Assembly: GCA_030737835.1 (NCBI GenBank)
Contig: CM060851.1
Coordinates: 1,364,001-1,428,000, forward strand
Length of the DNA stretch: 64,000 nucleotides
Direction of reading: 5' to 3'
From: Acorus gramineus
Taxonomy: Eukaryota > Streptophyta > Magnoliopsida > Acorales > Acoraceae
Made by a program: the position numbers and the translations under genes. This document shows, piece by piece, positions 34,380 through 46,376 of the stretch. The notes under the pieces are model-generated. The model was not told where the DNA came from. It worked only from the letters and a program-made list of their open reading frames with translations, and made no database searches. Every line of letters starts with the position of its first letter. Position 1 is the first letter of the stretch.

Positions 34380-35613
34380 ACAACATGCAGCCCACAGTTC
34401 TTCTGTCACCATCTGTTCCTTCGTGTTTCTCTTTAACATTTGTTTGTGATTGAATGGTTATGATTATGAATAGAAGATTGGTTATGTGAACTCTTCAAAA
34501 CAAGTTGATTTGGTCTTCGATTCTGTAGATCTATAAGTCAGTTTTCAATCATGTGTCTTCTTCAAAGCACTCTTTTATGACAAGCAGAAGCAGATTTGTT
34601 TATGATGGGATAACAGTCTTTGTTATTGATATTGTAGTCTATGTTTGATGGGCTCCCCATTACCTTGCCTGGCTGTTCAAGATATATATATTTTTTTTTT
34701 AAATTTTTTTTTTTTTTGCATTTTTTTAAACTGGAACCATGCGATTCATAATTTATTAAAAAACACATATTTTATGACCAATTTATCCTTCATTTAAACC
34801 ACCCACTCTACTCAATCTTGCGTCATTTTTCTCTCTCTTACATTCCTTCTCTTTTTTGCTACTAACCCTAACATGCAAACCCAATCGAAATTACCCAAAT
34901 CACAACCAATCTCTCTCTCTCTCTCTCATCTAAAATCTTTTTCTTTAAACCCTAACTCATCTAAATAATAACTTGTCCACCTCAAATGCCCAAAACAAAG
35001 CCAAACCGTAATTGTGGTTCGTATTAAATTTTAGGGGTATTTATATAATGATGATAATAAAATGGGTGATTATGAAAATATCGGCCTTAAGAGGAGAATA
35101 TATGTAAAAAATAAAATAAAAAATAGAACTCACTTTTAGTAATATAAGGATACATGATTCATTTGAATGCTTATAAAGAATCTAAATGGAGAATATTAAC
35201 CATATCAGACAGAATTTGATTACAGAGGCGATATTTTTGTATGGTGGGTTTTTCACCAGTGTTTTGATAAAATTAATTTAACAGGGGTATATACGTAATA
35301 ATCCCTATTATAAAATAACAACTTATTAGATTCGCGTGTAACTTAATCCAATCAGTTCAACATAATAAAAAAATACCAACATATTTTTTTCCTTCTTTAA
35401 TCGAATGACACGTATAAATAAAAAAGGGTGAATTGCATATCAACCTCTTTAAATAATATAAATTAATTTACATACCTTAAATTCGTCTCTCTCTCTGTTT
35501 TGTCTTTTTGTATCAAAAATCTTAGCTTAGTCAAACCCCAATCACAACCTGCATTTCCCCAAAAAAAAAAAAAAAAAACAAAGTAAAAAATCGCACCTTT
35601 ATCACATCACATC

Positions 35614-35621
35614 GTATATTC
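35614..35621 (+). promoter_or_regulatory. P1BS (PHR1-type) site, PAP copy B
   Basis: GTATATTC, same place and spacing class as in copy A, although the DNA farther upstream has diverged. Confidence 0.5.
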
Positions 35622-35652
35622 TTCCCTAACCGATTGAACCGAACCCCCTCTC

Positions 35653-35660
35653 TATATAAA
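35653..35660 (+). promoter_or_regulatory. TATA box, PAP copy B
   Basis: TATATAAA, 57 nt before the ATG at 35717. One extra CT step precedes it compared with copy A. Confidence 0.65.
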
Positions 35661-35716
35661 GGTGGTGATTTTGTGAGGTTCTTCTGAGGGGGTGGTCATC
35701 ACTTTAGCCCAAGAAG

Positions 35717-38700
35717 ATGGTCTCTCGTAGTGCGTTTGGTTTCATTGGTTTTGTGTTCTTGAGCCTGGTTTGGGTCTCCTATGGAGGGATCACTAGTGAA
35801 TTCGTCAGGAAGGTTGAGAAGGCGATTGATATGCCTCTCGACAGTGATGTCTTTCGCGTCCCCCATGGTTACAATGCACCTCAACAGGTGGGGATTCTTT
35901 TTTTGTTGATTGGGGTTGAAAAGTTTGTTTTTTTTATACGTGGGGTTTGATTTGTTTGATGCCGCTGTGAGTGGGTTGTGTTTTTTTTTTTTTTAATGTA
36001 TTTTATATTTTTTGTGATTTTTTGTTGTTTGAGTTCGAAAATTTTGTTTTTTGATATGTGGGTTTGATTTGTTTGATGTCACTGTGAGCGTTTTTTTTTT
36101 TTTTTTAATATTTTTTTTTTGAATTTTTGTTATTTGGGTTCGACAATTTTGTTTTTTCGATATGTGGGTTTGATTTGTTTGATGTCATGGTGAGTGGGTT
36201 GTGTTTGGTTTTTTTTGTTTGTTTATGTGTTTTATAATATGTTTTTTTTGGGCTGTTTTTTATATGTGTGTGTTGATTTGCTATTCTTTTCATGATGAAC
36301 ATGGACCTTTGTAGGAAGTTATTTTTTTTCTTGCGTTTTATATGGATATTATTTAATGATGTTTTTTTAGTTTTGGTGGATGTTTGTTGATTTTTATGTT
36401 GTTTTACTAAAAAAAAAAAAAAGCGAATGATTCAATGTGAACCTTTTATGTAGAAAACATGATATGAAGCCAATCTGTTTCAATTCTGTTGTTTCCCCAC
36501 TTTTGATGAATTTTTAAAAAAGAATCGAGTGTTGTTGATTTTCCTTTTTTTCCCTTTCTTTCTGTCTTTAATCCCATATTTGTTTAACACTGTCATGAAT
36601 TAAAAATTTTAACATCAGACATCAGTATCAATAGTTGAATTAAAGACTTAACATTTATTTAAATTTTTTATGGATCATATGTTCTTAATTTTACTGAATC
36701 AGATGCATATTTCTGAAATTTGAAGGTACATATCACTCAAGGAGACCATGAAGGGGCTGGGGTGATCGTATCTTGGGTCACTCCAAGCGAACCTGGATCA
36801 AGCGTTGTTCTTTATGGAACGGCAGAAAACAAGCGCGCATTTCATGCCAAGGGAAAGGTCACAACTTATAGGTTCTTCAACTATACTTCAGGCTTCATCC
36901 ATCATTGCACCATCAGGCATTTGAAGGTTGGTTCAATATGATGGCGTTCGTCTCTTGTTTTCAAATAATTCATTGTAGGTTCTTTCCTTGAGCTAATTCT
37001 TGCTTGTTTTGCAGTTTGATACACTATACTTTTATGAAGTTGGGATCGGCATGTCACCACGGCAGTTCTGGTTCAGAACACCTCCTAAGCCTGGCCCGGA
37101 TGTCCCATATACTTTTGGCCTAATAGGTATTTTTTAAATCTTATGCCTGTTTGTTGTGAGATGTTTGCATTTTAGCAGAAGATTGCATATTCCATTTCTA
37201 ACACGATTTCTTCACCCCCCGTTTGGTTCACGGATAACCTATTCGAGTGTAAAATAGTTATCAACGATAAATGAGAATTTATGATTTTCTGTTTTGGTTG
37301 TAATTCCTTTCTCGATTGTGATAGTTTTTTTTATAGTTTGTGTTTGTCTTATCACAATATACTTAATGGTTTTGAGTGAATAAGTAGGAATAAACTATTA
37401 TGAGTTCTCAGAGTTTATTCTGAATTATCCATACTAAACAAACGCGTTGTTTTGAGAGTTTAGTCCATTCTTCTTTTATCCACCATCTTATTATCAAAAC
37501 AAATGGGTTAGTCTCTTCCTTGTTAGAGTTAAGTGAGATTAATTTTTTAAGAGGCAGTTACAGAAGCAATGTTGAGGAGAGGTGGGCAGAGATTTTTTTA
37601 TTTCTGATTATTTGATATAGTGAATCAATAATACTTCTCCTCCATTGATGTATGCAAATTGTCCAACCATAAACATGTGTTTTATCGTGTAGATTTGTTT
37701 TGTCATTGATCTACATATGCTAAAGTTGAAACCCAGAAAGATGTCCCTGAGTCAACACTATTGCATGTTTGGACCCTGTTCTGGATCTCTTATTCCCTTA
37801 ACTCCTTTTGCAGGGGATCTTGGACAGAGCCATGATTCGAATACAACACTTTCTCATTATGAGGCGAACCCTAAAGGACAGGCCGTTCTGTTTGTTGGTG
37901 ACCTTTCTTATGCAGATAATTATCCTAACCATGACAATGTTAGGTGGGATACTTGGGCCAGGTTCGTAGAGAGAAGCGTTGCTTATCAGCCTTGGATATG
38001 GACGGCAGGGAATCATGAGATTGATTTTGCTCCTGAAATTGTGAGTGACTGAGTTCATATACTCTACATGTGCCATGGTTTTCTCTGTTGTGGCTTTGAC
38101 TACTTATAATATGTTATGTATTAATCTATCTTTAATTTGTACTATTATGACTTGCGTAACAAAATATTCAATCGGTATGGCAACCTATGTTGATGAGAAA
38201 GATTATATGTCAAAAAAGTGGCTTACATGACCAAAAGAATTAATCTATGGATATTTCAGCTACGTAAATCATGTAAACTATTGTTATGTTCTATTTGAAA
38301 CTATGGTTATTTAAGTGTCCTATAGAACTTTGAGTGATCATATACTGTTGTCAAATTTGTTATAGATGCTATTATTGGTATGTGTTGCAGGAAGTGTGAT
38401 AGTTTTATTACTCTGAACTCCCATCAAGCAGTTTAATGTGTCTAATGAATATGATTTGGACTATTGAACGTTCTGGTTCATAGTAAATCCAGTAGAATTT
38501 TTTTTGTAGAACCCATATCAAGCGGCATTTATAAATTCGCTACAACTGGATTCTGGTCTGCTTGGTTGTATAAGCTAAAGAAGCAGTTCTTCTCATATGT
38601 TGCATTGCATATTGCTCAAATAACTATAGTTAATAAGTAGTTCATTGAACTTGACCATCTAATTTCATCATTGATCTGCAGTTTTTTCAGTCAGTCAAAT

Positions 38701-40353
38701 TTCTTATATTAAGATGATTTGTAATATTTGAAAAAATCAATCTAACTAAACAATGACACCTTTTCATTTTTCAGGGCGAAACAAAGCCTTTCAAGCCTTA
38801 CACACACAGATATCATACACCATATAGAGCATCCGATAGCACTTCCCCACTTTGGTACTCTATCAAGCGAGCCTCGGCGCATATCATTGTCTTGTCATCA
38901 TATTCAGCATATGGTAAGGATTACTTTCACCAAGTAAAATTGATCTTGTTCAATAATTGTTCATAGAAGCCATATTCAATTTAACTTTCTGAGTTGTGGA
39001 TCGTTTTAGCATGAGAATTTTATGCTTCTTGAGATGGTAGAAAGCACTTAAACAAGTCAATGCAGTTCAATATGTGATTCAATGATTCTCGAAATTCTCA
39101 TGAGATTCGTTTCAAATGATTAGACTATGATCCTCATCTATGGTTGAAATGATTGTATTAAGTGACTTAAGGTTCTGCAAATCATATTTTCCCAAATTCT
39201 TGAATATGTTTAATTTTTATTTTCCAGGTAAATATACTCCGCAATTCAAATGGCTAGAAGAAGAATTCTCCAAAGTCAACAGGAGTGAAACACCTTGGTT
39301 GATTGTTCTCATGCATTCACCATGGTATAACAGCTACTACTATCATTACATGGAAGGTGAAACCATGAGAGTGATGTATGAACCATGGTTTGTCCAACAC
39401 AAGGTTGATGTTGTATTTGCTGGTCATGTGCATGCCTATGAAAGATCAGTAAGTACCTTTGCCCCTAATGTAGTATTTCCTCTGTTTTTTCTTTTGTTAG
39501 TATTTAAACTTGTAAGATGGGGAATCTAGTTTTTTTTATTAAAATAAGTTGTTGTGGGCATGTTTGTTTAAATTTACTTGAGATCATTTAAGTAAAAAAC
39601 CCTTTTAAAAAGTCACAATATGAGAGTTGGGTTAATGGTGCTTTTGGGTTATAGCTTATTGAGAACTTTATAAAATTTTCGTATTGAACACAAATACACT
39701 CAACCTACATCAGGAATAACAATTGTGCCCTATTATATACCAAACAGACTATCAATTTTTCACTTCCACAATTTAAAAGCTTATTCCAACAAACATCCTT
39801 TGTTTATTTGCTACTTCTTTATAGCTACAATAAACATATCTACTCTTATAAAAAAAGAAAAAAGAAAATCTATAATCTGTAATTCGAAAATGCAAACATG
39901 GCTGCAGTAACTTATGGTGTTTATGAATTCATCTTGCAGGAGCGAGTATCGAATATCGCGTACAACATCGTGAACGGTAAATGCAGTCCAGTATCCGATG
40001 AATCTGCGCCTGTATACATCACCATTGGTGATGGAGGAAACCTCGAAGGATTGGCTACGAAGTAAGATCAATGCAAATACTTATACCATATATTTTTGCA
40101 GATACTTGCATTCCTTGGACAAATTTCTCATACAAAACGTTACTTTTGAAAATGCAGCATGAGCGAACCACAGCCAAAGTATTCAGCTTACAGAGAAGCC
40201 AGTTTCGGTCACGCGATATTCGATATCAAGAACCGGACTCACGCCTACTATGGTTGGCACCGTAATCAAGATGGAGCTGCAGTTGTTGCTGATTCAATGT
40301 GGTTTTACAACAGATACTGGCATTCGGTGCCGGAGTCCGGCCAGTTTTCATGA
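35717..40353 (+). CDS. PAP: Purple acid phosphatase, copy B (462 aa)
   Basis: Tandem paralogue of the gene at 29852 with the same eight-exon plan: 35717-35887, 36726-36926, 37015-37126, 37814-38040, 38775-38913, 39228-39448, 39940-40061, 40158-40353. By my reading the protein differs from copy A only at residue 2 (Val instead of Ala), within the signal peptide. The other exon differences I see are silent, for example GCG/GCA at Ala226 and GTT/GTA near the start of exon 7. All metal-binding motifs are intact ([26 protein letters not shown]). Intron 3 is about 105 bp longer than in copy A, because copy A has a deletion there that is partly offset by its longer C tract. Both copies look functional. 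Confidence 0.95.
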
Positions 40354-40735
40354 ACAACATGCAGCCCACAGTTCTTCTGTCACCATCTGTTCCTTCGTGT
40401 TTCTCTTTAACATTTGTTTGTGATTGAATGGTTATGATTATGAATAGAAGATTGGTTATGTGAACTCTTCAAAACAAGTTGATTTGGTCTTCAATTCTGT
40501 AGATTTATAAGTCAGTTTTCAATCATGTCTCTTCTTCAAAACTCTCTTATGACAAGCAGAAGCGGATTTGTTTATGATGGGATAACAGTATTTGTTAATG
40601 ATATTGTATTCTATATTTGATGGTCTCCCCATTACCTTGCCTGGCTGTTCAAGGTATATACCTCGTTTGTTGGATTTTTTGTTTTGTTTTTTTTTAACTG
40701 TAAACATGCAATTCATAATTTATTAAAAAGTATAT

Positions 40736-42780
40736 ATTTTATTAGATGACATATATCCATAGTAAATAAATCAAAACAAGCATGGACCGCATCTAATGCT
40801 GTAAATGGGGTTGTGTCTATATTATGTCTGCAAAATCATTTATATTTATTTTTTAAAATATTAACAAATGTGAATAAAAATAAAATTAATAGATATTTTA
40901 TCCTTTAAAATTAAAATAATATTATCAAAACTTTAATTTCTTGCCAAGCGCTATACAACCCATTAAACCTGGTCTAAACTAGTCCAAAAGTCAAGTTGAC
41001 CCCTACCAATTAAATAAGGTGGTATTAATATTTTAAGTCCCTTTAAATTGTGCTTTTTCTAATTATTTAAGTGCGATTGCACATGTCTTTTGAACCCTAA
41101 CCACACATGAGGACAAAAGGCCCTAACCACACGTGAGGATTGCATGTTAATGAACTTGGATTATATCAAATCACCTGTCATCACCTCTTATAAATTAAGG
41201 TTTCGCTACCACTCCTCTATTTGCTGTTGTTTAAATGAGTCCTATTGGGCTCAGGGATTTGAGTTTCTGAGAAGGTGATGGTGGTGAAGTTTTGGGGGGG
41301 GGGGGGGGGGTTATGGGCCGGTCGGGGACGATGGGTTGCAGTCTTGCAGAGGGAGGAGGAGACGATCCTTGTTTAGGGGTGGGTTCCTCTCTTTGCAAAA
41401 ATAAAAATTTTATTTTTTTAAAGGGGTGGGGGTGAGGAACCATTGGGGTGGAAATAAAGGCCCCCGCTTCGGCTTATTCCACCTTATTCTATTCCGGAGA
41501 CCAATAGGGGCATAAATATTCCGAACCTCGAATTAAATAATTCATCGATAGACATCTCCCTCCCCCCCTTCCCACTCTGGAAATCCTGATCCACGGCCGC
41601 CGCCACCGCCGCTTGTCTCCGCATCGACAGTAGCGACGGTTTGTTCGTTTGTAAGATAAATCCTTTTTGTTGTTATTCTCCGTATCTAGGGTTTTATTTT
41701 TTTGAAATTTTTTTTATAGAGCTAAAATATGAAGAAGTTCGTAAACAGTGCAAAATCCACAGTTAAACAACTAATCTTTCAATTGGATTTTTTTTATTTT
41801 TTTTTGGATTCTGTCGTTATATTGTTGGGTCATCAGTAGAACATGTTCTTGATTATGTGTGTTTTGTTTCTTAGCTTAGAATAAATTTTTGTGTTTACAT
41901 GTATATCATTTTTTTTTTTTTTTTTTGTAGGCATAGCATGGTCATTTCTATTGTTTGAAAAGGCAATTTATATTGTTAACTTCGGCTGGCAATATGTTTG
42001 TAGAAATCCCCTAATAACATTGTGTTGTACCAAACCTTTTTTTTTTTTTTTGAAGAAATTATTACATCATCTTATTAAAGCATATTGAAGTTTTTTGTCA
42101 TCAATTTGTTATGGATTGTGTTCATGCTCTCTGATCTTGTATTCTGATTCGGTGTATATAAACTATGATGTCCGGCACAGATGAGAGCGTCTGGTATTGG
42201 AAGTGCAAAAAATTGGTGTTTATGGGTTTTAAGTAGTGAAATCTCGAGTCGGATGGTAATGGTTGCAAATTAAATTTGTCCAAGGCTCAAGTCTATGTGT
42301 GTCTGTTTTGTTTCCATGTTGTTTCTTAACTTGTCGCTTCTTTTTTTTAAGCATCATGTGGGTAGTGATTATTGGTTAGTAAATATTCATCACAACTAAG
42401 TTTGCGTGTGTTTGTGTGTAATTATTCATCACAACTAAGTGATTATCGGTTTCATCACAACTAATTTTCTTTCTTTTGGTTTATTATTTGAATGTGCTAT
42501 AACTTATTAAAACCTTGATGACCTCAACACAACAATTTTTCAATCATCTTAGTAGATGCCATTTTTTATTTGAACTTTACATGGGTTACGAAGGAGCAGG
42601 ATTATTGAGAGTTTTTTTTTTTTTTTAATTTTGATAATTATCAAATGGTGGTTTTGTGTACTCCCCCCTCTTTCACTCTCTTTTCATTACTCGGTAAATA
42701 TTTCTGATTGTGGGTTTTTGTTTAGGCTTTATTGGCAGTGATTTCACATGCTTAAAATTTGTGGTTGTTGGTGAATCACA
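40736..42780. other. Spacer, then probable promoter and 5-prime UTR of the HemK gene
   Basis: 40736-41500 has no gene; it holds a run of 17 G at 41294-41310 inside a G-rich block. A C-rich stretch at about 41560-41640 (containing GGCCGCCGCCACCGCCGCTT) followed by GTTTGTTCG looks like a non-coding first exon and donor. The T-rich DNA to about 42745 would then be a 5-prime UTR intron. This is inference from composition. Confidence 0.4.
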
Positions 42781-44495
42781 ATGGAGCACAATATAGAGTT
42801 AGAGTCGGTATCTATATCCATGCCCTCCATCAGAGCCGGTGAAAGCGAAAAGCGGATCATGTCAAAGGTGAGCTTGTGAACCTGTGTTTTTGCATCATTT
42901 TTCAGTTTACGAGTTCGTATGAAGTATTATACTGAACGTTGATTTATTGAACAATTTTGTTGTTTCAAGTGACATGGCTTGCTTATAATTCATTTGATAG
43001 CATGATAGCACTCTCTTTGTTTTGATGCAACTTTGTTTAGGGCAAGGATGCTGCTATCCAATGTAGATGTGGATGTGTAACATTTTACATGCCAACCTAT
43101 TTATGTCTATATTTAATTACTTATGGTCTCCATGCTACACATAAGTTATAGATGATGTTTTCTTTGAACAAATATATTTGAGACATTAACATTGTTCAAG
43201 TATATTGTTTCCCCCATGATTGGACATAGGATATTCCTATCCAGTGAACTGACACTTTGGATTTGTGTATGCTTTCCCTATCTGTGCAAAGAAGAAATTG
43301 CATTATGATCTGATTTGTTCATTCATCCATAACACTGTCACTGGTGTGCATATTTATTTTCTGAGGAAAATATTGTGCATATCATTGATTCAATTTTTTT
43401 ATAAGTAAAATTTGTTTGATTTAGTGAAAGATGATAAAATGCAATAACATGGGAGGTTCTGCTTTTCAGATGATGTTGTAGGATTGCCATCCAATAATTT
43501 TCAGAAAATTATAAAGAACGTTGTGAATGTAATGATTGTTCCTATAATAATTGTCATTTATTAGCCAGATTTCTGCAAACAGTGGAATGATACTATGTAT
43601 GATTGATTTAGACTTTTTTTTGGGGTCTACAAATTCATACCTTTCCAGAATTTGTTGATCTCTTTTCTCTAATTTATGATATGCTATTCAATGTGCTTTA
43701 CATATGAACTGTCCTTTATGATATGCTATCCAACAGCTCCCATCAAAGATCACCTCCCGTGGTGCCCAAATCCACCTTGTCAGCAGGCATCCCGAGGTCT
43801 ATGAGCCGTGTGATGACTCCTTTGCTCTTGTTGATGCACTATTAGCGGATCGAACAAATCTTCTTGAGCACAAACCAATGCTTTGCTTGGAAATTGGCTG
43901 TGGTTGCGGCTACATAATCACATCCCTCGCTACCATGCTTGGCGATGAAACCAACACCATCCAATATTTTGCCACCGACATCAACCCCCATGCGGCCGAA
44001 GCGACCTGCAAGACATCAGAGGCTCATGGGGTGCACGTGGAGGTCGTATTGACGGACATCACATCGTCCCTTGGGAAGAGGCTTTCTCGTATGGTTGATG
44101 TGGTGGTTGTGAACCCTCCTTACGTGCCCACGCCGGAGGAGGAGGTTGGTTGTGAAGGGATCACTGCGTCTTGGGCGGGCGGTGAGAATGGACGGAGTGT
44201 GATTGATAGGATTCTTCCGGTTGTTGATGAGCTTTTGTCAGAGAAGGGATGGCTTTATATGGTGACTCTCACGGCCAACAAACCTTCACAAATATGTCGC
44301 CTGATGGGGGAGAGGGGTTATGCATCAAGGATTGTTGTGCAGAGGTCTACGGAGGAGGAGAGCCTCCATGTGATCAAGTTTTGGCGTGAGGTTGATGAAG
44401 CTATGAAAGGGCAGAGTAGGACAGCAACTCAAACTGCTTCGGATTCGTGGTTTTTGCAGTTTTCTCGCTCAACATTCTGGAGAAGAAACAACTGA
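42781..44495 (+). CDS. N6AMT1: HemK2/N6AMT1-type eRF1 glutamine methyltransferase
   Basis: Class I SAM-dependent methyltransferase of the HemK family, the eukaryotic member that methylates the glutamine of the GGQ motif in release factor eRF1, normally with the small partner TRM112. Exon 1 is 42781-42867 and exon 2 is 43737-44495; the phase 0 join gives 281 aa. Visible signatures: VYEPCDDSFALVDALL before the fold, the SAM-binding loop EIGCGCGY (residues 81-88) and the catalytic NPPY (155-158) followed by VPTP. The SAM loop has Cys where GSG is more usual. The start at 42781 gives a 29-residue leader (MEHNIELESVSIS) with little resemblance to family members, which usually start close to the AQIHLVSRHPEVYEP block. 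A later Met at codon 27 of exon 1 (MSK) may be the true start. Family call is firm; N-terminus is uncertain. Confidence 0.9.
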
Positions 44496-44772
44496 GTATG
44501 ACTTGATCTCGAACTTGAGCCTGGAAAATGTGGTTTTTGATAGGTAAAGGATTTATTGGACAGAACACAATATATCCTTTTTTTTTTTGGCTACTTTTCA
44601 GATATGCCTGGAGGACTCAGATTTTTGTCAACTCGCAATCTTTATAGGAAAGATTGTGTTGATTGGAAATTACTGGATGATTTTTTTTTGATGATCAATA
44701 TGGATGTATAAAATTCAACATTTTGGGATATCTTCTGTTCTTTGGCTATATCAGGAACACATGTATCTCTTT

Positions 44773-45122
44773 TAGGTCTGCAACTCGGTTGGGTTAGAAT
44801 TCAAGGCCAACTCAAATCTGACCTAACTCTACCACTGAACTTTTTAACTCAACCCGAAATTATGTGATTTTAAATAATTCAAATGCAGTGGTTACTATAA
44901 TAAAAAATATCCTATGCTCTTGAATCTTGATGACAGCAGAGATAATGACATAAAATTATGAAAGCCTGATAGATTTAAGATGAAAACATATTGAAATATT
45001 GAACAATTCAGATTTGTATCACAGATTAAAGAGTAGTTCAAATCTAATTTGAACAATTAAATTGACTGGTTTTCCATCATGTTTGTGTGGATTGAGTTCA
45101 AAGCACTGAAATTGCACCCCCA
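44773..45122. mobile_element. Old hAT-type MITE (350 bp)
   Basis: The left end is TAGGTCTGCAACTCGGTTGG; the right end reads, in reverse complement, TGGGGGTGCAATTTCAG. These resemble the termini of the element at 14764. Flanking 8-mers ATCTCTTT (44765-44772) and ATCTGTTT (45123-45130) match at 7 of 8, a decayed hAT target duplication. It holds no coding capacity. It is older than the 14764 copy, judging from terminal decay. Confidence 0.6.
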
Positions 45123-45214
45123 ATCTGTTTTAAGCCCCTACTTTGAAGATTGAAAAATGTTAATACTCAAATCATTCTGGCCGCAACTTTTGTAGATTGC
45201 AAGGAGGTTGTTTT

Positions 45215-45218
<4 letters not shown>

Positions 45219-45268
<50 letters not shown>
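45219..45268. repeat. Compound microsatellite (TC)n(TA)n
   Basis: About 15 TC units run straight into about 10 TA units. Confidence 0.95.
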
Positions 45269-45489
45269 AAAGAAAATATTACATACAATTTTTTTTATAA
45301 TTACAAAAACGTGTTGTTATACTTTTACAGTTTAAAATGCAATCATATATGCATCATTAAAAATTTATGAAATATATCTATCGTTAGTTGATGTATTTAT
45401 ATCGTTAATGTTTTTACATTTATTGAAGTATACAGTGATTGGCAGGTAATAAAAATGAAAGGAAAAAAACCACTGGATATGAGTTTTAC

Positions 45490-45845
45490 ATTGGAGAAAC
45501 AAATATTTTTTAGACATATTCAAAAACAAGCAATTGTGGACCTTGTGTTGTTGTGTACGTGTGATGCTGAGTACATGACAGTTTTATCTATTGTTTATGA
45601 AGCAACATGACTAAAGAATCTCTTGAGAGCGTTATATCATCCACAAAAAGAACCAACTTTGGTATATGTGGACAATAAAACATGAGCCTAAAACTTGTGA
45701 AGAATCCTTTTCAGCTTGGAAGGGGCAAACACATGGACACCCGGTTCCATTTCCTCAGGACCATGTAAAGCAGAAGATGATAGAGCTTGAGTATTGTCAC
45801 ACCATGGAGCAGGTGGCTAACATTTTCACCAATCCTTTATGATTA
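45490..45845 (+). mobile_element. Ty1/Copia retrotransposon fossil, RNase H end
   Basis: Conceptual pieces on the plus strand match the RNase H domain and tail of Copia polyproteins: a CDAEYM-like block near 45563, a VDNK-like block near 45670, then HFLRDHVKQ-like and ANIFTNPL-like blocks up to about 45840. It is a short remnant, broken in several places, without LTRs that I can define here. It is likely old. Confidence 0.7.
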
Positions 45846-45879
45846 AATATTAGTTATATATAGACATAAATGAACAATT

Positions 45880-46092
45880 ATATCATTATCATTATCTAAA
45901 CTATATATAATATTAACATGTGCATAAAACTATTTTACACTAAAAATTTAATATATAATTCATTTAAAAATATGAATTTACAACTATGAATTAGATAAAA
46001 TTATTCAAATTATCTGAATTATAATGTTTCTTTAAAAAAAACTAAAACAGTAATATATTTTTTTTAATAAGAACACATAATAACTAAATTTT
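45880..46092 (+). repeat. Left arm of a long inverted repeat around the RING gene
   Basis: About 210 bp, including AACATGTGCATAAAACTA, AAAATTTAATATATAATT and TTCAAATTATCTGAATTATA, recur in reverse complement at 49205-49418. The two arms lie 3.1 kb apart. Confidence 0.7.
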
Positions 46093-46230
46093 AAATCAGT
46101 TAGCTTATTTTTCAAAAAAAGATACTCAAATATCATCATTCATATTAAAAAAAAAAACATGTATTGGATATAAATTTAATTTATTTTTTTCAAATAAACC
46201 AAAAATATATATCCCAACCGATCTAATCCC

Positions 46231-46276
46231 TATTAAAACTAACACACTTTAACCGACCCATCACTAGATTTGGCTT
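46231..46276 (+). repeat. Direct repeat upstream of the RING gene
   Basis: TATTAAAACTAACACACTTT plus CACTAGATTTGGCTT recur downstream at 47024-47086; the downstream copy has 16 extra bases in the middle. The pair flanks the RING gene. Confidence 0.75.
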
Positions 46277-46286
46277 CTAAGTGTGT

Positions 46287-46300
46287 GTGTATATATAAAC
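46287..46300 (+). promoter_or_regulatory. TATA region of the RING gene
   Basis: GTATATATAAACAC lies about 80 nt before the ATG at 46377. Confidence 0.5.
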
Positions 46301-46376
46301 ACACAACATGCACACAAATTGCATTATAATTATAATTATTGGGTTGGAGAATTAAAAAAACATAGATCGATCGATC

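Larger units (their letters stand above)
28900..34770 (+). repeat. Tandem duplication unit A (purple acid phosphatase locus)
   Basis: The unit spans the promoter, all eight exons and introns, and about 380 bp past the stop of PAP copy A. It is followed directly by unit B (about 34785-40735) in the same orientation. From about 29690 to 34560 the two units are nearly identical base for base, introns included. Outside that tract they align with many substitutions and indels. Confidence 0.85.
34785..40735 (+). repeat. Tandem duplication unit B (purple acid phosphatase locus)
   Basis: Second unit of the PAP duplication. It starts within DNA that matches the loop of the foldback element, so the left arm of that element is not repeated here. 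The ends of the units share the sequence ATTCATAATTTATTAAAAA (about 34745 and 40712). Confidence 0.8.

Noticed and set aside
28900-40735. PAP tandem pair as an assembly error (unmerged haplotypes)
   Set aside because: Flanks of the two units differ well beyond allelic level and the units have different unique neighbours, so I treat both as real. Read depth would settle it.
41231-41443. 70-codon minus-strand frame before the HemK gene
   Set aside because: Proline-rich only because of the G-rich tract with 17 consecutive G; no family match.
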